The position numbers were made by a program, and so were the translations under genes. From NCBI GenBank assembly GCA_045837725.1, contig JBEWZL010000077.1:372001-436000 (forward strand): a DNA stretch of 64,000 nucleotides, in the 5' to 3' direction. The stretch comes from Vermamoeba vermiformis (taxonomy: Eukaryota; Tubulinea; Echinamoebida). Positions within the stretch are counted from its first letter, which is position 1. The number at the start of each line of letters is the position of its first letter. Below are positions 31,101 through 45,198 of this stretch, in pieces. The notes under the pieces are model-generated. The model had not been told where the DNA came from and did not search any database. It saw only the letters and a list, made by a program, of their open reading frames with translations.

Positions 31101-34100
31101 TGTGCCTTCAAATCAGCAATAGCTTTGTCTTTCTGTTGCAAAACGACTTGAACTTTCTTCAGTCGTTCTTTGTTGTTCTGCTTGAACGTCTCGAGCTGTT
31201 GTTCACGCTCTTTGACCTGTTCTTGCAAAGTTGAAATTTCGCCGTTGATCTTAGTGACTTCTTCGTCACGCTTAGCGAGCTGTTCTTTGACTGTTTCCAA
31301 CTCCGTTGAAGCGTTGTTGATCGACTCTTGCTTGGACTGCAATTGGGACTTCAACTCTTCAAGTTCTTTTTCACGCTCAGCCAAGATTTTGTTAACCTCA
31401 TCTACGGCTTGAGTGTTAGAACTAGCCTCGCTTAATGACGTTCGTAATCTCTCCGCTTCGTCATTTGCAGATCGGACTTGTTCTTCCTTTGCAGAAATTT
31501 CGCTCTTCAATCGTTCAAGTTCAGCGTCAGCCTCGGAGATCTTAGCGTTCAAAGTAACAATCATTTGATTCTTTTCTTCATCGCCAGCCGAGCCAGAAGT
31601 AATTCTCTCGTTCAATTCTTTCACGGCGTCTTCGTGCTGCTTTTGAGCCTCAGCCAACTTCTCTTCGAAGGCCTTAAGTTCATCAATCTTTGCAGACAAC
31701 TCCTGGTCCCTTTCAGATAACTTGTCCTCGCGTGACTTTATCTCAGAGCCGTGCTGCTCTTTCAACGAGTTGAGTTCTTGTTCGAGCTGCTCCACGCGTT
31801 CAGATCTGCTCTTGAACTCGCTCTCTTGAGTCTCGAGCTTTGTTTGTGTATCTTGCAACAAAGTCGATCGTTCTTCGAGTTGCTTAGTCAAATCACCGTG
31901 TTCGGAAGTCAAAGAATTGAACTTGGACTCGAGTTCTTGCAATTTAGTTTCAGTATCCTAAAAAGGAAGTTAGCACGTGCAAGTCCATACAAACATCAAA
32001 TCGTACCTTTTTGCTATCATTCGTGCTGCTCAAATCTTTTTCTCGTTCTTCCAAAGTGCCACTCAAGTCACGTACTTTGTTCTTGAGTTCTTGCACCTCG
32101 TTCAACAACTTGTCATTTTCAGTACGAAGTTCTTGAATGACTTGACTTTCTTGTTGACCAGCTTGTTCACGGAGTTGTTCTAACTGCTTCTTTAAGCTAT
32201 CGGACTCCTCCTTGAACTTGGCTTGCTCGGCAGTGAGGGCCTTGATCTTTTCGAACGATTTCTATTTGGTCGAATTAGTACTGTAAGGCAGTTACTATTC
32301 TCTAATTATACGTACTCGCATGATCGCATCTTTTTGACCGACTTGATAGTCGAGCTTCTGAGTGTCTTCAGTGTATTTTTTCTCCCATTCGCCGACCTTC
32401 ACAGCCAATTCGTTGTACTTGTAAGTGAACGATGAGAACCTGCTTCGAAGGTCTTCGCTCTTTTGCTTTTCTTCGTCAAGGGTCTGTTGCAAAGATTTTT
32501 CTCTTTGGCTGGTCTCTTCGATCTGTTGTGCCAGGGTTGTTTTTTCCTCAGTCAATTTTTGCACTGTTTCGTTCAACGAGCTTTCACGTGTCGTGAGTTG
32601 CTCGAGGCTCTCTGACTGCTCTTTGTTCTTTGCCTGCAACTCTTCAATTTGCTTCGTCAGCTCTTCTCTGAGTTGTTCTGCGTGTTGAGTGCTCGATGAC
32701 TGCACTTCTGAGAGTTGAGTCTCGAATTGAGTGTTGGCGGCTTTCAACTCCTCTACGAGCTTTTGCGAGGCCTCGAGATCAGTCCTCAGTTGTGCGACTT
32801 GCTGTTCAACGTCTATTTGTGCAATTAGTAAAAAAGCATTTGCGGTAACTGTATGCATGACTTACTAGTCTTTTCTTCGTTCAAGGAACTCTCGCGCGTG
32901 GTGAGTTGCTCGAGGCTCTCCGACTGCTCCTTGTTCTTAGCCTGCAACTCTTCAATTTGTTTCATCAACTCTCCTTTGAGATGTTCCTCGCGCTCAGTGC
33001 CAGCTGTCTGAACCTCCGAGAGCTGCGTCTCAAATTGAGCGTTGGCAGCCTTCAACTCTTCCACGACCCTCTGCGAGGCCTCGAGATCGGTTCTGAGTTG
33101 TTCGATTTGCTTTTCAACACCTACTCGCCGCATTAGCTAATAGACACTTATTAAAGTATCGATCTCTGACTTACTGGACTTTTCTTCGTTCAAAGAACTT
33201 TCACGTGTAGTGAGTTGTTCAATAGTTTCCATCTGCTCTTTGTTCTTAGTCTGCAACTCTTCAATTTGCTTTGTCAGCTCTTCTCTGAGTTGTTCTGCTT
33301 GTTGAGTGCTTGATGACTGCACTTCTGAAAGTTGAGTCTCGAATTGGGTGTTGGCAGCCTTCAACTCCTCGATGAGCTTTTGTGAGGCCTCGAGATCACC
33401 TCTTAATTGCTCAACTTGCTGTTCGACGCCTATTTGAAACATTCATTAGAAACTGTTTGGAGTATCAGGTATATTTGTGACTTACTAGTCTTTTCGTCGT
33501 TCAAAGTTGTGTAAGAAGTCTTACTAGCCTCGAATTCTTCGCGCAACTTGTTGAGCTCGTCAGTGAGAGCTTTATTTTTCTCTTCACTTTCGCTCAACTG
33601 TTGCGTGTACGCTGAAGAATTTTGGCTCAACTCGCCCTTCTCGGACTCCAACTGAGCCACGCGGTCCTTAGTGCTAGTCAACTCTTCGGACAACGATTTG
33701 TTCTCCTCAGTGAGCTTATCTTCGCGTTCTTTCAGGGATGATATCGACTCTTCGGACGAAGATTTAGCTTGGACTAATGAATCACGCTCTTCGGTGAGGG
33801 CTTGAAGCTGATTTTTCAACTCGTCAATGGTAGTTTTGAAGCTTTCTTCTGCTGATTTCAAAGCAGAAAGTGACTCATCAGACGAGGATTTTTCACGCAT
33901 CAAAGTCTCTCGCTCATCGTTGGCAGTGTTAAGTTGAGTTTTCAGTTCTTCAATGGTTTGAGTGAGTGCTTTGATCGTGTCAAAATTCTCAGAAAGTGTT
34001 TGTTGTGACACATTTTGGTTGTCTTTTAACGCATCAAGCTTTTGAGTAGTTTGGGCCAGTTCTTCACGGTACTTGTCATTTTCGGCTTGCAAAGTGTCAA

Positions 34101-36624
34101 ACTCATCCTCTTTCTAAACAAGGTGTTAAATCTTGCAAAAAAATGCGGTTTTTTAATCTCCTCGGACACTTACCTCAGTCAAAGTTTGTTTTAATTCATT
34201 GAGTTTCTCGTCCTTGCTCGTGGCTTGTTGACGAGCCTCTTCGAGCTCTTTGTTCAATTGTGAGAGTGTTTCGTTGAGGTTCGAACTCTCGCCAATGAGT
34301 TTTTCACGCTCGTGCTTCATCTCTTCGTTGTCCTTCAGAGCTTGCATTAACTTCTGGCCCAGCTCCTCTTGCGCCTGACTTCCGAGATTTTGATTCTCTT
34401 TGAGCAATTCTTTCTCGCGTTCAACGGAATCGAACCGAGATTTCAAGTCCTCGTAGTTTTGCGCCAAAGTAGTTTGCTGTTCCTTGATTTGTTGGTTCTC
34501 GTCCTCCAGGTCACGTGACTTTTCCTTAATTTGGTTAAGTTCTTGCGCAAGTTTTTCTTTTGCAGCGTTAGCCTCGTTTAATGCCTTCGTTTGATCTTCA
34601 CGCAGTTGCTCAATTTCGCTTTCAAATCGCTGCACGGTCTCTTTAAGATTTTCTTTCACAGATTCATAATCGGTCTGCAAAGATGCAAATTGTTTTGCTT
34701 TTTCATCGAGCAGACCTTGCAACTCTTCTTTTTCTTGTTGAGCTTTAGACGCTTGTTCGGTCAGTTCCGATTCTCTGTGTCTTAATTGCGTGAGCTGTTC
34801 AGTGAGTTCGCTCAAGCGATCTCTAAACTTTTGCTGTTGTTCACTAAGTTCGCCTTGATTAGCTCGCATATTGTCACGCTCAGTCTCGGCCTCTTTTAAC
34901 TTTTCAAGCACGCTCTCGTAATTGGCTTGCAGCTCTTGTTTCTCTTTCAAAACCCCTTCGCTGCCTTGCGACATAGACGTCACTTGTTCTTGCAACTTTG
35001 CAATTTGTTCGTTCAAGTCGTTATTCTGCTGCTGAGAAAGTTGTTTTTCTTCGGTCAATTGAGCCAATTTGGTCTTATATTCGTCCAAAGCATTTTGAAG
35101 TTCTTGTTGTTTCTCTGACAAATCCTTATTCTCATTCGCCGAGGTCTCTTGTTGCTGCTTAATTTCTTCGAATTCTTGACGCAATTTTTCTTGTTGTTCT
35201 TTCAACTCTTCGTTTTCTTTCTTGGCCTGTTCGAGTTGTTGGATCTGTTCTTGCATTTGACTGGACATTGATTCTTGTTGCTTTTGCTTGAACTCTTCGT
35301 ACTCTGCATTCAAAGTCTCGAGCTGTTGCTTAATCTCGTCTCGGCTCCTCTCAATTTCTTCGCGCTTGGAGATAAACTCAGTTTCCAACTGCGCTTTGAG
35401 CTCTTGAATCTTTTGGTGGCCTTCTTCTTCCATCTTTTTAATCGTATTGTTCAATTCACGAACAGACGCGTTGGCTTTTGCCACGAGAGTAAATTGTTCG
35501 TCGATCCGGCCTTGCAACTCCGACTTTTCCTTATTAATTTGATCGTTCATCAATACTTGAGCCTAAAATATATTATTAGTAATTAGTATTACTATCATAA
35601 TATTTATTTTTACCTTTAGTTTCTGTTGCTCAGTTTTGACTTGTTGCAGTAACTCGTTCTTTTCGTTAGTAAAAGCGTCGCTCTTTTGTTTCCAGTCTTC
35701 AAGCTGCTCTTTTAACTGCGTCAAATCACCGTTCAATTTTTCAACGGTCTCGCGGTGCGAAGTAATTTCTGAGCGATATTTGTCGAGTTCTTCAGCGTGT
35801 TCTTGTTTTAATTGTTGAATAACTTGATCATTGTTATTAACTGCAGCCTCTTCGTGCTTTGTCTCACCATTAGTCTCGGTGGAATTATTGGCTTCAGTTT
35901 CTTGGCTCGGTTGCTCAGCGGGTGATTCTTGCTTGGCTGCATCTGAAGCTTCAGTGGAGGGCTGATCTGAAGTCGTAGTTGATTCTTGAACAGTATTTTC
36001 AGTATTATTAGCGGAATTATTTCCATCTATGTCATTGGTTTGCGCGCCATTATTTTCTGGTGCTTGATCGGTGGTCGATCCTGCTTGATCTGGCTTGTCC
36101 ACCATATCTACCGCAGCATTTTCTTGTTTAGGTGTTTGATCAACGTTGTTATCACCGTTTTCGTTATTATTACTGGCTTCTCCTTCTTTTGGATCCTTCT
36201 AAATATTGCACACGTCAGATCTCATCTAGGTTTTTATATTTGAATAAATCACTTACCTTTTCAGGAGTGTTAGTTGCTGAGTCTCCTTGATTTTTCTTTT
36301 TCTTGAAGGCCATGAGCTGCAATTTCAAAAAAAGATTCGTTATTATTCCGTACGATCTGATAATTATTTGTTTGAATTATTTAACGAAAAATACAATCAA
36401 AATAAGTATTGCTTAATTAATTGACCAAAAAAAATAATGATTACGTAATATTCAGATTTTTTTTGAATTATTGAAAATTTTTTACTTGCCTTCTGACGGC
36501 CCATCCGCAGTAATTCTTCGCGAGAAGAACCTCCTTTGCTCGAGCCACCAAATACATATGTGCTAGGCGCGGCCTTTTCACCGATATTAAATCCTTTCGC
36601 GTTGGGCGAATTGTTGTTCGACAT
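28118..36624 (-). CDS. Giant golgin/pericentrin-like coiled-coil protein
   Basis: A multi-exon gene for a protein of about 2,500 residues. The N-terminus has a Gly/Ser-rich lead (YVFGGSSKGGSSREELLRMG) and RQKLMAFKKKKNQ, formed across a GC-AG intron. This resembles the KLxxGRxKLxxFxxRK motif at the start of GM130, AKAP9 and related Golgi/centrosomal coiled coils. A disordered Asn/Gln/Thr segment follows, then almost uninterrupted heptad coiled coil rich in Glu, Gln, Lys and Leu. The C-terminus leaves the coil through an Asn/Pro/Gln region and ends SGWFSWLWTALGYEDEEQA, an aromatic amphipathic end that could bind membrane. Three consecutive phase 1-1 exons are near copies. The tethering or scaffold role is inferred; homology by coiled coil alone is weak. 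Long mirror-image open frames on the plus strand are shadows of this composition. Confidence 0.8.
32316..33429 (-). repeat. Tandem triplicated exon within coiled-coil gene
   Basis: Exons at 33175-33429 and 32866-33120 (255 nt each) and the first half of 32316-32812 encode near-copies. They share EQLRxDLEASQ, EELKAANxQFETQLSEVQ and LTTRESSLNE. All have phase 1 boundaries, so each can be added or skipped without changing frame. The copy spacing is about 309 bp. Confidence 0.9.
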
Positions 36625-36807
36625 CTTGATCGCGTCTTAACGTCACTTACAATTCCCCTACTTAAGTCTGCGATTGCATCTAATATCGCTGTAATTTAGA
36701 TAAAAAATGAATACTTGGTCCGTTTGAATAAAAAAGAAAATCAGGCCGAATTTTCACTCAGATGCACGAACAACCGTAACCTGCAAGCAAAAGTTTTACA
36801 CAAAATT

Positions 36808-37848
36808 CTACAAATTGCGTTGGAACAAGTCAAAAATAAGCTTGAAGCAAACGTCAGTCAAAGCAGGAGCATAGCGACCGCTCGGATCCTCATCCTGAAA
36901 CAGAAATTAATACGACCAATTATATAACAGATTATACTTACGGTCATAAAGGAGTGATCACCATTGACCTCGTGGAAGCTGTAATTAGCAGTAGAGTTTT
37001 GAAGAGCCGTGTACAACTTCATTCGACCATCCTTGGGCACGTGCGGATCTTGTCGACCAACCACAACGATTAACTCGCCTTTGATATCATTTAATCTGTT
37101 GATAGTGTCAGCGGGCTCCGTTCCGAGTGTGCCACTGTGCACGTCAGTAGGATAGAAGCTAGCACTAGCGACTACATTCGGGTTCAAAGCAGCGCGGAAC
37201 ACGAGATGTCCACCAATGCCTTCACACATCAAATTAGAATTTCATTCGTTCGGTATATAAAACTTACAGAAGCCGACGGAGCCAACACGTCCGTTACAAG
37301 CAGGATGAGTTTTCAATGCCTGCACGAGTACCTCACAGTCGTTATCGAAGGTTGACATGGGTGTCAATTTCTTCAAGTCGTTGCCTTTAGTCTTGCCTTC
37401 GGGATCAGTGCCCAATACTGTACCGGCGGGCAAGTCTGAGTGATAGATCTCGGGAACCATTACAACATAACCTTTAATAGTGATCAGAAAATTTTTTGTT
37501 TGACAGATCGAAAGTAAGGATTCGTAAATTGTCAATTATAACTTCAAATACTTTAAAATTAAATCTTTACCATGACCCGCGATGAAAGAGGCAGTTCTTT
37601 GGACGGGAGGAGTGTGTTGAAAGATTGCTGAATACAAAATGACGCCGCCTTATTCAGAAAATTAGATTAATATCTCCAAACATAGTAGAGTATAATGGAC
37701 TATTATTGTATATGACTTCTAGAATATTCTAAATTTTACCATATTTTTTCTCTTGGTGCGGGGCGATTTTGTGCTTTGGTTGGTAAATGTAAGTTCTCAT
37801 AACACCAGTAGGTGTTTGTAAATCTTTGTAGCTTGTTTCTACGTTCAT
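36808..37848 (-). CDS. Dienelactone hydrolase-family protein
   Basis: Cytosolic alpha/beta hydrolase of the DLH family. Exons give MNVETSYKDLQTPTGVMRTY at the start, then a middle block with YVVMVPEIYHSDLP. The nucleophile Cys sits in GSVGFCEGIGGHL (the family's GxCxGG elbow), formed across an intron. VVVGRQDPHVP supplies the Asp and GDHSFM the His. Length of about 250 residues is normal. It is five or six exons long and lies between the coiled-coil gene and agmatine deiminase on the same strand. The physiological substrate cannot be told from sequence; the family includes carboxymethylenebutenolidases and broad esterases. Confidence 0.85.
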
Positions 37849-37953
37849 TTTAAAATTGAAGCAAGGATCTGTGTTGTACAGGGTGGATCAAAAATTGCAA
37901 TGACTGGGTTCAAGAGACACGGATCTGAAATCTCGTAACCAAATTAACCGAGT

Positions 37954-39591
<1,638 letters not shown>

Positions 39592-39616
39592 GTTGTGTTT
39601 CGTTCAAGAAAGTTAT

Positions 39617-41867
39617 CTATTTGCTAGCAATTTTTGCTTGGGCTCGAACTTCTAACACTCCTTTCAATTCTTGAATAATAGCTAACTTCTCTAACATCGC
39701 GGCTTGGCGTTGGGCTTGCTGTTTGTGCAAGGTTAGTCAGATGTCAAACAAACTGGAATCCGGATGTCATCCAACTCGTACCTGTTCTCGTCTTCGTTTC
39801 ATCTCTAATATTCGTTCCTCGCGACTCTTTAGTCTTCTTTCTGTCTCATCTTCTTCAGCTTCACCTCCAGTAACGCCTTCATAGACTTTTTCAACTTGAT
39901 CTTGTTCCTTTTCCTCAGATCTTTCCAAAGCAACAATAGTCGGCTCATACTCCAACTCTATAAACAATCGAATTAATATATATACGCTATTCATATACTA
40001 TTTAATCATACCAGCTGAAGAAGTGGGAATCTGTTGCGCATCTCGTTGTTTGGGATCGCGATCTTTGTTCATTTTGTCGATGAGCTTAATTAATAAGCCA
40101 TTACTAGACTCCCAGTTCTTAATCGACTCTTCTAAGTCACTCTTAATTTGACTGAAGTGCTTCAAAAGCTCGTTCAATTCATTTCGTAAGTCCGTGTTGG
40201 ATCGCGTGTTGTCAGCGTCTTCAGTCTGGCTCTCCACATTATAAAGACTTAAATCTTGTTTGCATAGGTTAATCCTGGCGATTACTGATTGGAGTTGCGT
40301 TTGCAAGTTGTTGATACTCAACACGAACTGATTTTCAAGCGTCTCTTTGTGCTTCTTGACTTGAGGTAAGTTGAGCTCATCTGCAACAACGAGTTAGCTC
40401 TCAAGGGTATTAATATCGTATATATTACTTACTACTGACATATAGCTCCTTTTGCAAAGCCTTATCAATCTCATTTCGCTCAGCTTTCAATGAATCGGAG
40501 ATGTTTGTCACGTGTAACAAAAAATCTCGTGCACGGAGTGGCTCATATTCTATTCGTTATTAGCTCGGCAACGATTTACTGCTAGATCTTATTACTTACT
40601 GCAAACAGTAATAAACGACTCCAGGAAGTGTGTTCGCATCGTGTGAATTCTCGACCGGATGTGCTTCAAGTACGCGAGCGAATTGCCGTCCTCATCCACA
40701 TTTTCCAATTCTACAGTGATACTACTCAAATTTAGTCTCATTTACTATATTAATATTGCTTACTTTAATGAATCCACTGTGTTTTTGTACTCCGTGCCCA
40801 ATCGCAAAAGTGACTGTGCGAGCTGTTTGCGCAGCATTTGACACTTGCGCTGTTTCGCGTTTTGCTCTAATCTCGTTATTGGAGATAAAGGGTAAGACCT
40901 AATGTATAATTAGGCATATAGTATGGTTGTAATATTACGTACAGTTTATAACCACGTGACACGAGCTCCACCTCCGCGATAGTGATGATAACTTTTTTAA
41001 CGAGCTTATCGAACTTGATTGAATTATCTGAATAAAATTAATAAATTTTACAATTTATTTAAGTAACTTACCGATAAATTCTTCAATGTGACCGAGTTTT
41101 TGCTTGTGATCCGTAAGATTTTCCTTTTGTAACAGCCAAATGCGATATCGTGCGTACAATGCTATTGTAAAATATACAAAGAATAGAAATGAAATTGATG
41201 GCAGCACTCGTTTGACCATGAACACGAGTAAAATGAATAGGGCGGCAATATTTTTCATTATATGCGGCCTGCATCAATAATATTAGCCTGTGGATATTAA
41301 ACAATCTATTATATATAACTTACGATACAGTATATGAGGTAGATGAATATTGGTTGAAGGGTGTAATTGGATTTGGTTGCGTGTCACTAGTTACTTCGGC
41401 ATCTAACTTATCCGCATCAATAAGACTCGAATTCAGTATTAATTCAGCATATTTTGGTGCTTTAATTCGCTCTTCAGAAGCGAGGCTTTCATAAATCTCC
41501 GGCTCCAGGTGCTTGAAAAACATCAATTTTGGATCTTCTTTCTATTCACACAAAAATTAACTCTAATATTTTTAATAATTATAATGCATCCTATTTCTTT
41601 ACCTTTTGACTATTATCGATTTTTTGAACCGGTTCTTGAATTTTAATTTCTGGATCTTTTTGGTCTGAGGCTGACAACTCGTTCCATGCTTTATTTATCT
41701 CATCATTTAAGCTCGAAGACGTTACTGTGCTATTGTGAACCATATTTTCTTGCTCAAGCTCTAAGCATTACTGTCAAACACGATTCTGGATGTAGATATC
41801 GTACAAGCTTACCCTGCAAATAGCGGGCCATCGGCGAGTCATCGAATATGACTTCTTCAGTTGCCAT
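39617..41867 (-). CDS. Vezatin-like transmembrane protein
   Basis: About nine exons. The protein starts MATEEVIFDDSPMARYL and has an acidic N-terminal region. A double hydrophobic segment follows (NIAALFILLVFMVKR, LPSISFLFFVYFTIALYARY). The long, mostly helical rest includes VELVSRGYKL, which matches ELVSRGFTL of animal vezatin, and ends with IIQELKGVLEVRAQ, matching the vezatin tail VLQELKSVLG. Vezatin links adherens junctions to myosin VIIA in animals; fungal relatives are known at the membrane. In a protist the role is open. The start at 41867 follows closely after an upstream frame (41870-42076), probably 5' UTR. Confidence comes from two short matched blocks plus the same topology. Confidence 0.65.
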
Positions 41868-42438
41868 TATTATTGTGACACATTAATACCCATTTGTGGT
41901 AGCAGTGGAACGGACAAAAAATTCTGCTCAGTGTAATTGACACGAAGCACCCTAAAACCATCCGACCAGTGACAACAACTACCATCAATTGTTTCATAAA
42001 TATAAATAGAATCGCTGGAAAGCCTGCTATTTCGTAGGTAACTGTTTGAAAGTGGAGAACGCTTATGAATATTCATCCTGTAACTACTTTTCAGAGCTAG
42101 CAGGAGAACTACTGATACGCGAGGATGTATATGAGAATAACGCTAAGATAAGAAAATATATGCGATTTTAATTATACGAGCTCTTGTTGCATCGCCGAGG
42201 TTTACCATTTTGTAAAGGGAAGGTACGACCTACGGTACTGTACTTTGTTTTTTTCTTTGTACTTTCTTATAGGATTTTGGAAGAGTACAATGTTAAATAC
42301 GATAATGTACTTGTAATTCTTTGTTGGTATCTTACGACCACAAATATTCAAATGTTGCTTTACCAGGGGGACAACACTCGTTGCGCTTCTTTTTCATACC
42401 GACCGTAATGAATATATCATTTACCTTACATTGGAGTC
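41868..42438. other. Intergenic between vezatin-like and F-box/zinc genes
   Basis: About 570 bp, mostly AT-rich. An open frame at 41870-42076 (-) ends 2 bp before the vezatin start and could be an upstream ORF. A frame at 42184-42408 (+) has no coding-like composition. I see no RNA gene or repeat. Confidence 0.4.
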
Positions 42439-43394
42439 TTACTTGAACTGTTCTACACTGTCATCGTGGATTTTTCTGAAGTGTGGCAGATGCACTACTT
42501 TGACGGGCTTTTGTACAGCTTGACAATGAGACTCGGGCTTCTTCGTTAGTGATTTGCAAATAGGACACACCTCCGTTCTATTGTTACGTCCGTTGTCATC
42601 CCACTCAATTGTCTCGCCGTATTTCAAACTGCAATCTGAGCACTTGCAAGTGTATTTTGTAAACACGTGGATATTTGCTGCAACCGAAATTTAAATTAAT
42701 ACGTGCCGTTACAATAATATTATAGTATTATGATAACTTAATAGACTTACTGTGATCGGTGTAGGACTCCGGACGAGATTTCATTCCTGCTACTTTTTTG
42801 TTGCATAACGGGCAGATCCAACATCGCGTTGCATAATTTACGAGCAAATAATCGTTATAATACACCTCTAGCATTCTGTTTCAAAGAGAGCATTAGATCT
42901 GAGCTCATTTTAACATGCATGAAATTTTGTTTTTACCTTCCCATGGTTCCTACGAGTCGATAATAATCTTCTTCGATTGATTTTAATTTTGGAATGAAGT
43001 TTGGCCACATTTCCATTGCCTCTTCTTCAATGAAGCGAAGAATAATCGCGTAAAATTCTTTCGAAACGGATGCGACGAGTGCTTCAGCTCTACTTGACAA
43101 ATCCAACCAATATAGAATATTTGTCCATATTTCTACCGGTAGGTCGATAAGAACTAAGTAGAAAACATCAGCAAGGCTGAACCAAGTTTAAGCAAAAAAT
43201 AAAGAATATAATTATTATTATATTTACAACGCTCGGGTTAAAATGTCGATCAACCGTGAATAAAATAATTTTGATTTACAGAAAATTTTTTTAATTGAGT
43301 TTGAAACGGATTTGAGATTAGGTCACAAAAGAATCTTACCTGCCTTGCGTTTCTTGCAATCTTGCTCACTTTCGAAGTCCGGTTTGCGCTTCAT
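42439..43394 (-). CDS. F-box protein with C-terminal Cys-rich (zinc) region
   Basis: It starts MKRKPDFESEQDCKKRK, then across an intron an F-box-like domain (LIDLPVEIWTNILYWL, EALVASVSKEFYAII) that should bind Skp1 of an SCF ubiquitin ligase. After helical sequence there are Cys pairs CWICPLCNKK, CKCSDC and VCPICKS, fitting one or two zinc-binding modules, possibly the substrate-recognition part. Four exons. It ends HFRKIHDDSVEQFK. The substrate is unknown; the F-box is assigned by pattern only. Confidence 0.6.
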
Positions 43395-43477
43395 TGTGGA
43401 TTGTCGATAGTTAAACAACCATTTGTGGTGTTATTCAAGTGCTAAAGAAAGAAAAAACACACTTCAAGATCTTGCCG

Positions 43478-44474
43478 TCAATTTATTTCTTTGTCTTCTT
43501 TTTTAGCGTTGAATTTTCCGTAAATATGATCACCTACTGCTATTACTGCAATAGTTACAATTCCGCGAACAAAAGCCAATTCGGCTCCACCGAAAAAACC
43601 GACCAATCCTTCGTGCTTAAAAATTGATCTGGCAGCCTTAATTCCAGTTATATCCAATCCATTAGATACCATTGCATGATTTCTTATAGTATCGCCTGGA
43701 TAGATCAATTGGCTGACACCAAGAAACGTAAGGCTGCTGAGCCAAAATCCTCCCTTGGTACCAAGTTGTTCCTTCAAGAAGTCGTATATCACCACGTATA
43801 GTCCTTTGTGTATAGTAGCACTGACTATGCATGGTATTATGCCATTAAAGCTGGATAAAAAGTTGATCGGAGATGCGAACAGATCTTTAACCACTGAAAG
43901 AGTCGTAACTGGATTGATAGCACTAGGAATTGATCCACTAATGCGTGTGCTTATTGTGTTAAGTGGAGCTGTTAAAATATAAGCTAAAGATGTCGCCAAA
44001 GTTCCAACGAGATGTGTCTTGATCTGTTTTTTGGCGGGGCTGTCTTTTCTAGGCTTAATTTTGAATATATTGAGGTTGCTAAGTGTAATTCTAATATTTT
44101 TCAATAGCAGTTGAAACGGGAAGCCTCGTATAACTTCTAATAAGCCGCCTTTAAAAAATGACACGTATCCTTCTTTGTTAATTACATCTTTAGCCCACTC
44201 CAAGTTGGATGATTTTCTTGATATTCTATTTGTGAGCAAGTATTGGCCCTGATAATAATTTAGTGAGTTCACGTCAAGAAAAAAATCGGATGCAAGCAAA
44301 AAACAATTTTAAAAATCATTGCAGCACTTTGCCAATAACTCGTAATAGGCACAGTATGATTAATTGTTTTGTAAGAAAAATATTAAAAATTACCTGGACT
44401 TGGCGCAGCATTCGGATCCGTTCCAGCGGACAAGTCACGACTTTATTGATAGACGAAATCGCCAACGAATACAT
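43478..44474 (-). CDS. Divergent mitochondrial carrier (SLC25) protein
   Basis: Two exons. The short first exon (MYSLAISSINKVVTCPLERI) supplies the first carrier signature, PLERIRM. The second exon carries EGYVSFFKGGLLEVIRGFPFQ, typical of helix 2 of ADP/ATP-type carriers, and a third signature YPGDTIRN. The second signature is degenerate (APLNTISTR, no acidic residue). The ADP/ATP carrier hallmark RRRMMM is absent. Six membrane helices fit the length of about 300 residues. Probably an inner-membrane transporter of unknown substrate; ADP/ATP carrier-derived is a guess. Confidence 0.75.
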
Positions 44475-44639
44475 CTACAGTGTTCTATGCTACTATCGAT
44501 GAGTGTATAAATATAGACAATTAGTCGCCAATAACAATGCAACTAACTGTGGTGGTTTTTCTGTCTTCTCTAAAAATAGAAAGTCAATTCAAACTCAATC
44601 ACAAACACTAAGCAATAGTAATACCACAATTTAACCCTA

Positions 44640-45093
44640 ATGAACTATCCTTACGAGGCAGTATTCAAAGCCCAAGGCAAGACCCGCAATGCGAAGGACG
44701 GCAATCACGCCATTTTAAACGAACTTACAATTGAGCTTCGTAACGGAAAAATTAATGCTGAAGGCTTCTATAATGAAGGTGGAATTCGAAAACCAACCAG
44801 GTACGCTCTTAAATGCTAAAATTGATTAAATTTTGATTTTTGAACGGTAATTTAATTTCCGAAGAGCTTCAGTATTAACGTTGGGGGGCATTGATTGATC
44901 ATTTTAATATAGATGGACCGGCACTATAGACAACAGAAATAATGTGGTCTTTACCGAGATCTACAATGGCGACACGGCCAGTCCTTATCTTTACAATGGT
45001 GTCCTCGATTTGGACTCTCGTATTCTATGGGGTACTTATGTACATCCAAGAACTGGCAACTTAGGCACTTTTAAGTTCGATCTCCAACTTTAG
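44640..45093 (+). CDS. Small beta-rich hypothetical protein, tandem copy 1
   Basis: Exons 44640-44800 and 44913-45093. It starts MNYPYEAVFKAQGKTRNAKD and continues YNEGGIRKPTRWTGTIDN, LWGTYVHPRTGNLGTFKF. It is clearly paralogous to the next gene, with the intron at the same place (after AG of an Arg codon). About 113 residues, with repeated short strands, no signal peptide and no Cys pattern. The family is not recognised; a small beta-barrel is likely. Confidence 0.7.
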
Positions 45094-45198
45094 CGAAATT
45101 GAATCAGCAATAAATCTTAGCGTTGATTGCAGGATAAAAATAGGATCGTCGCATTAATGCAAAGACCCGCACTCGATTTCTCTTTCGAAGAATGGCCA

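Noticed and set aside
28178-36243. Many long plus-strand open frames opposite the coiled-coil gene, several with hydrophobic Leu/Phe-rich translations
   Set aside because: They are antisense shadows of Glu/Gln/Lys codons, broken at the same intron boundaries, with no independent splice logic.
41870-42076. Minus-strand frame as a separate 68-aa gene
   Set aside because: It ends 2 bp before the vezatin-like start on the same strand and has no coding-like composition; probably 5' UTR.
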